A stretch of 64,000 nt of DNA from Strongylocentrotus droebachiensis. Taxonomy: Eukaryota; Echinodermata; Echinoidea; Camarodonta; Strongylocentrotidae. The stretch lies in NCBI GenBank assembly GCA_035222895.1, contig JAVYIG010000890.1:1-64000 (forward strand), in the 5' to 3' direction. The translations under genes and the position numbers were made by a program. The notes beneath the pieces were generated by a model. It ran no database searches. It was not told the DNA's origin and saw only the letters and a list, made by a program, of their open reading frames with translations. Shown here piece by piece: positions 59,900 through 64,000 of this stretch (its first letter is position 1; each line of letters opens with the position of its first letter).

Positions 59900-60572
59900 A
59901 TATCTAGCATACATACGTAGGGAGGACAGAATCTTCTGAAAGGAGTAAGTCTTATGAAGTCTACATTGGGATGGATTGAAAGTAAATGGGCTTCCTCATA
60001 TCAACCCAGTCATTTAAACAATGTTTTCCTCCTTGCGTTTAAAATTATATGAAGAGCTTTGTCTATTTTTACTACACGGTGTTAAACAAATATATCATAA
60101 CCCGGCTCTGCCATTATAATAAGACACACAGTTGGTCCAAGATGCTCAGGCATGCAGTTCTATTCATAATGCATTTATCTGTTCGTGTAAGATAATACCT
60201 CCAAGCTGGTTTTAAAGGATAGGCACTATAGACCAAGCACATCAGAGGCCAAAGAGAATGAATGAATGAATGAATAAAACGACCAACTGGGCAGATTTGT
60301 GTTCGTTCGTGTCTGTCACCATCATGGTTCATAGAGAGTTCACTCGTGCTCACAAACAATATCAATATCACTTTTCGGCAGGAATAGATCAGGAATAGAT
60401 CAGAATGATTATGCCAGCAGGCAACATCCATCAATATCTAATCACTCAAGGTGTATGTTATTATCACTCCAACATATACGACTTGTATTCATTTAAATTT
60501 GATTCCTGTCAATGGTATATGTTCATTTGATATTAATTCATTGATTTAATAAAGCTTGTATTATCAACTCAT
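59900..60572 (+). other. Candidate 3' untranslated region
   Basis: If 59812-59899 is a terminal exon, this would be its 3' UTR. It includes a (GAAT)4 repeat at about 60257-60274 overlapping the first AATAAA. It ends shortly after the second AATAAA, where a GT-rich ATTGTGTTTTCAAGGTG lies about 25 bases downstream. Confidence 0.3.
60548..60553 (+). terminator. Candidate polyadenylation signal AATAAA
   Basis: AATAAA followed within about 30 bases by a GT-rich element (from about 60576), the normal arrangement for cleavage and polyadenylation. In AT-rich DNA this hexamer is common, so the value comes from its position downstream of the candidate terminal exon. Confidence 0.3.
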
Positions 60573-60599
60573 CTAGGTATTGTGTTTTCAAGGTGAGAG

Positions 60600-61875
60600 A
60601 GTGGAACCACCCCCAACAGCGCTGATAACGATCAGTAAACAGTGAGATCAATCAGGGTGATAAAAATTAGATAATTATTTACCACTGTTTCTCAAAGAAT
60701 AAAATACTACCCTAAATAATATAAAATAAAATATAGGACAAACAAAAATGGGTCACACCGTTTTGATTTTCTTTTCAAATTATTTTGACGTTGTCATTTA
60801 TATTTTCACAAGTTTGAGTTATAATCCAATTGTTGTATTTCTCTATTGTTTTCTTTTCTTAGAATTTGTAAAGTTGATTGGCAATTTGGAGTACCTTTTT
60901 GAAGCCTTTCTACATTTTGAATGTCTGCTTTGATTTCCATCTATACCATTAACATGACCTAATGTTATTTTTATTATATTCTAGCTTTATGCATTTTTAT
61001 TTTACTTCTTATTTCACCTTTCCTAGCATTCTATTCATATGATCTGTCCTCTGATCAACATTTCTCATGTTCAGTTTCCTTATCTTAACCACCATTTTTA
61101 CTGAACTTCTATTTACTGTTCTCTGCACATAATGTTCATTTTCTATTTTACCTCTCATATCATCTCATTTGAAGCAAATTCATGAAGAAAAGAGGAAAGT
61201 AGAAGTATCTATATTGCAGTGTATTAATTAAACATCATTAACTCATGAGCCTATAAGGCCTGTGAAGGCACTTCCGGACATTCCAACCCAATTTTCGTTT
61301 GGTCATTATGGTTATTTTTAGACGAGTTTAGTTTAGAAGGTGTGTGATTTCTAAAGGTGCTGCCTTGAACTTGTCAACCGAATTGTATTATTTTGTATTG
61401 TTATTTATTTTATCAGCTCTCAATATCTGTTATGTGTGTCAAATTGACAGGCGATACTGAGGCACTGCAATATTTCTAAATCATCATAAATTAAAGGTCT
61501 AATATCCACCTCAGTAATAAAATAGTTTTTCTTTTTCAAAATGCATAAAGGTTTGGCATATAGTGCCTAATCATTAGAAGAATTTAAATACTGAGTTTAA
61601 GTGAAAATGATTCTTAGTGCAGGAAAATGTTGATATTAATTCAATTACTTATATTCATGGATCCATCATTCTCAGATATTACATTGTCATTCACCATTGT
61701 CATTTTTCCTTTCTATGATGTTGAAGAAATGTGTTTGCAGAATATATAATAACTTTAAACTGTTACAATTTCCTTAAACAGTAAATATTGCAAGCAATGA
61801 CAGTTCAGTTTTCTCAAGGGATTGATTATGGGAGAGTACATTTTAATTTGACTCCATTTTACTCTTTAATCTTCC
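60600..61875. other. AT-rich non-coding stretch
   Basis: No gene or repeat supported. Confidence 0.4.
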
Positions 61876-61880
61876 TTTAA

Positions 61881-61960
61881 ATAATAATAATAATAATGGG
61901 TTCTTGTATAGCGCTCATATCTGTCATAATTGACACTCCTGGCTCTCTGCAATTATAAAT
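61881..61960 (+). mobile_element. (AAT)n plus TATAGCGCTCAT repeat fragment
   Basis: ATAATAATAATAATAATGGG then TTCTTGTATAGCGCTCATATCTG and CACTCCTGGCTCTCTGC (in consecutive pieces). The same three segments occur at 22495-22550, so the copies belong to one family. Confidence 0.6.
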
Positions 61961-61964
61961 CTCC

Positions 61965-63620
61965 TCATAGAATGTGGGTGTAGATGCCTGCCATCATCCA
62001 TGGAAGATATACTTCATTGATCATCAATAAGCTGGTCTTTGTTTTTATTCATGTTTGTTGCAATGGAGAAGGTGATTAAGACAAAGGAACATTATTATGA
62101 AGCAGAAATTTATGAGGCATAATGTAGTCAATCAGTTACTTGTAGATAATAGATTGACAGCAAGCATAAGTTGTGTGGGTTTTGCCATTTTTGTTAAAAA
62201 AAAAAATATTGTTATGAATATTGACACTTCAAGTGACAGATATCTTTACTATATTACTATATTAAGAGCATTGTATACAAAATGTACAAGATAAATCTCT
62301 GCATAACTGTCTGATTGCCACCTTTTTGTAGAATAGTGGTAGTACATGGTACAATTTCTTCTGTGCAAAATAAAGAAAGGTAGAATATTTAATCCTGCAT
62401 GTGATGTTTATTTTAGTCCAGAAATCCTTGGGTGTTGTCCACCTGTATCATCCTGACTCCAAATCACTCTTTATCCTTAAAGCTTACTGAAACCTTATGC
62501 CTGTCTCTTCTTTCATGTTCAAAATACCTTTTAGTATTTGCCCTAAGTTTATAAGCTGGTTTTAAAAAGAGATCTGCCAAGTTCCAAAATGTAAGCTCAG
62601 TTTGACTTTTTTATATGTTTTTTTTTAAACAAAAGACAGAAATTTGGGTGGGTACAGTTTCTCTGGTTCATTACCAAGCAGCTTTTTTCATCCATTTACA
62701 AAGTACCCTGACTATATATCCCTGTTTGTCCATTGGTCATTATGGCACAGACTCTGTTTAAGACCACTGGAGAAAACTCTATACCCCCTCTGAAAAAGAT
62801 TAGTCAAAGAAAAGCAAGAAAATATATAGATAAACAGATAAAAACAATTGAACTTCATACGAGATTTGAAATATACCTGTGGGTGTCAACTTCAATATAC
62901 CGTAAATGTATAAGGATATATTCAATTCACGTCATTTAACTTGTATTTTAGAGATGAGAAACAATGAAATGAAGAGGATTTTAACACATATGAAATGGTA
63001 TGTTCATATACCCAAACTACCAAAAAAGGGTGACATCTTAATAAAATTAGGCGATCAAAAATCTAGTGAAAAATAGAAAGTGGTGTATCTCGGGTCCTAA
63101 AGAGTTTTTTGTAGTCCATATCTGATGTGAATTTCCATGACTGAGAAGTAAGTTTGTTAATGCCTGAGTTCCTAATCAGAGAGGAGCCAGTCATTGTGAA
63201 TGAATGGATCTATTAAAGAGGGTTTTAGAGAATCACCAGACAGCAGACATGTCATGCAGAATTAAGTATTACATTCTATACTCAAAGTGTCTCCTCCGCC
63301 TACTCCTTGCAAAATCGTGATCGTCATAATGGTTTCCAGAAGCCATTTTCATGCTCCATTTGTGGTTTTATGTCGGGTGTATAGAAAGGGAATTAGGGGG
63401 ACCTCTTTCTTCACAATTTATGCTCATGATGAATGGGGACACATCTAAAAATTACTGGTACAATTATATCCAGTGGTTTTGTATTATTTTTGTTGATTTA
63501 TTGGTTTCCATATTACCAAACCAATCATGTGTATCATCATCTGAATATTGTGTTTAACACTCTATAGTCATGACTTCATCTTTAGTTTTCATTTGTGTTT
63601 TGTTTTTTCATTTTGAATTG
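61965..63620. other. AT-rich non-coding stretch
   Basis: No gene or repeat supported. Confidence 0.4.
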
Positions 63621-63627
63621 CTTACAG

Positions 63628-63697
63628 GCCTGATATTGCAGAAAATGCAAGGAAACCTTTAAAATATTTCAGAGGGAAGTATGTGGACAATAGATAA
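63628..63697 (+). CDS. Candidate alternative terminal or internal exon
   Basis: A T-rich tract ends in TTGCTTACAG at 63627. After one base the frame reads PDIAENARKPLKYFRGKYVDNR and a TAA (63695-63697). If instead the GTATGT at 63679 is used as donor, the exon is 51 bp (63628-63678), entering and leaving in phase 2, so it could be skipped without changing frame. Its entry phase fits the exon at 49626-49678. The peptide is charged and protein-like but unrecognised. The acceptor is good, though less pyrimidine-rich than that at 59811. Confidence 0.25.
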
Positions 63698-63699
63698 AG

Positions 63700-64000
63700 A
63701 GGCTTTTAGTAACCCTTTCGGATTCCTTTTAATGTTAAAGGGTGAAATGGTTGTAAATATATGTGAAATTAAGTGTGGTAGAAAGAATGAGTGAAATCAT
63801 AAAAGACCAAAATGTTGTATAATGTTGTCTTACTTAACTTCACCCTGTTTTGAAATGCTTTCAAGGGAGTACATTAAAAACAATTTTCAACTTTTCGATT
63901 TGTTAGTACTTCATGTCTACTTAATCGAGTTATTATATATGAAAAGTACTTGCTCACCTTTTTTTCTTCTTTTTAGAGATCTCAACCATTACAAACTGAA
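63700..64000. other. AT-rich non-coding end of window
   Basis: Nothing supported. A pyrimidine-rich tract with TTTTTAG near 63970-63977 could be a splice acceptor for sequence beyond the window. Confidence 0.25.

Noticed and set aside
1-64000. CRISPR array, operon, bacterial or phage genes, rRNA or intact tRNA genes
   Set aside because: No spaced palindromic repeats, no tightly packed long frames and no cloverleaf-forming tRNA were found. The tRNA-like heads at 22.7 and 48.6 kb belong to SINEs.

Overview
The window looks like non-coding DNA (introns and/or intergenic sequence) from a marine invertebrate deuterostome. An echinoderm such as a sea urchin is my best guess, from general knowledge and not from a match to a known locus. 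Supporting points are the AT-rich background (roughly two-thirds A+T by eye), very abundant (CT)n/(GA)n arrays, tRNA-headed SINEs, repeats carrying a TATAGCGC core next to an (AAT)n tract, and a MITE beginning GGGGGTGTTTCACAAAG. There is no operon, no bacterial signal and no long intact gene.

Layout. 1-379 (minus strand) holds an open 126-codon piece of a Ty3/gypsy-type retroelement Pol that runs off the left edge; it is the only protein homology I recognise. 3.87-5.19 kb is a minisatellite of about 24 units of ~54 bp whose centre has a three-unit higher-order structure. 5.8-6.25 kb is an unidentified coding-like block. 16.9-17.26 kb is a CpG-rich terminal-inverted-repeat element sitting inside a (CT)n array. 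18.0-18.7 kb combines a GC-rich islet packed with POU, E-box and PBX/MEIS-like sites with a ~210 bp tandem duplication. 20.6-22.8 kb has two minus-strand tRNA-SINE copies. 30.09-30.40 kb is a near-complete palindromic MITE. 32.4-32.8 kb is a degenerate tandem repeat and 45.6 kb a fresh 84 bp tandem duplication. 44.5-44.8 and 46.36-46.51 kb are candidate cis-regulatory islets. 48.54-48.84 kb is a plus-strand tRNA-SINE. 50.9-51.4 kb is a second CpG-rich element with internal repeats and a strong hairpin. 53.2-53.9 kb is a coding-like but broken block.

Genes. The most coherent gene model is on the plus strand: a 25 bp microexon (9193-9217), a 53 bp exon (49626-49678) and a terminal exon (59812 to about 60572) with a stop codon and a polyadenylation signal. 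All have good splice sites and their phases join without a stop. An alternative last exon at 63628 also fits. No homology supports the model, so confidence is modest. If right, most of the window is one gene's very long introns. I found no convincing new biological system; the higher-order minisatellite, the two CpG-rich elements and the microexon model are the points most worth checking.
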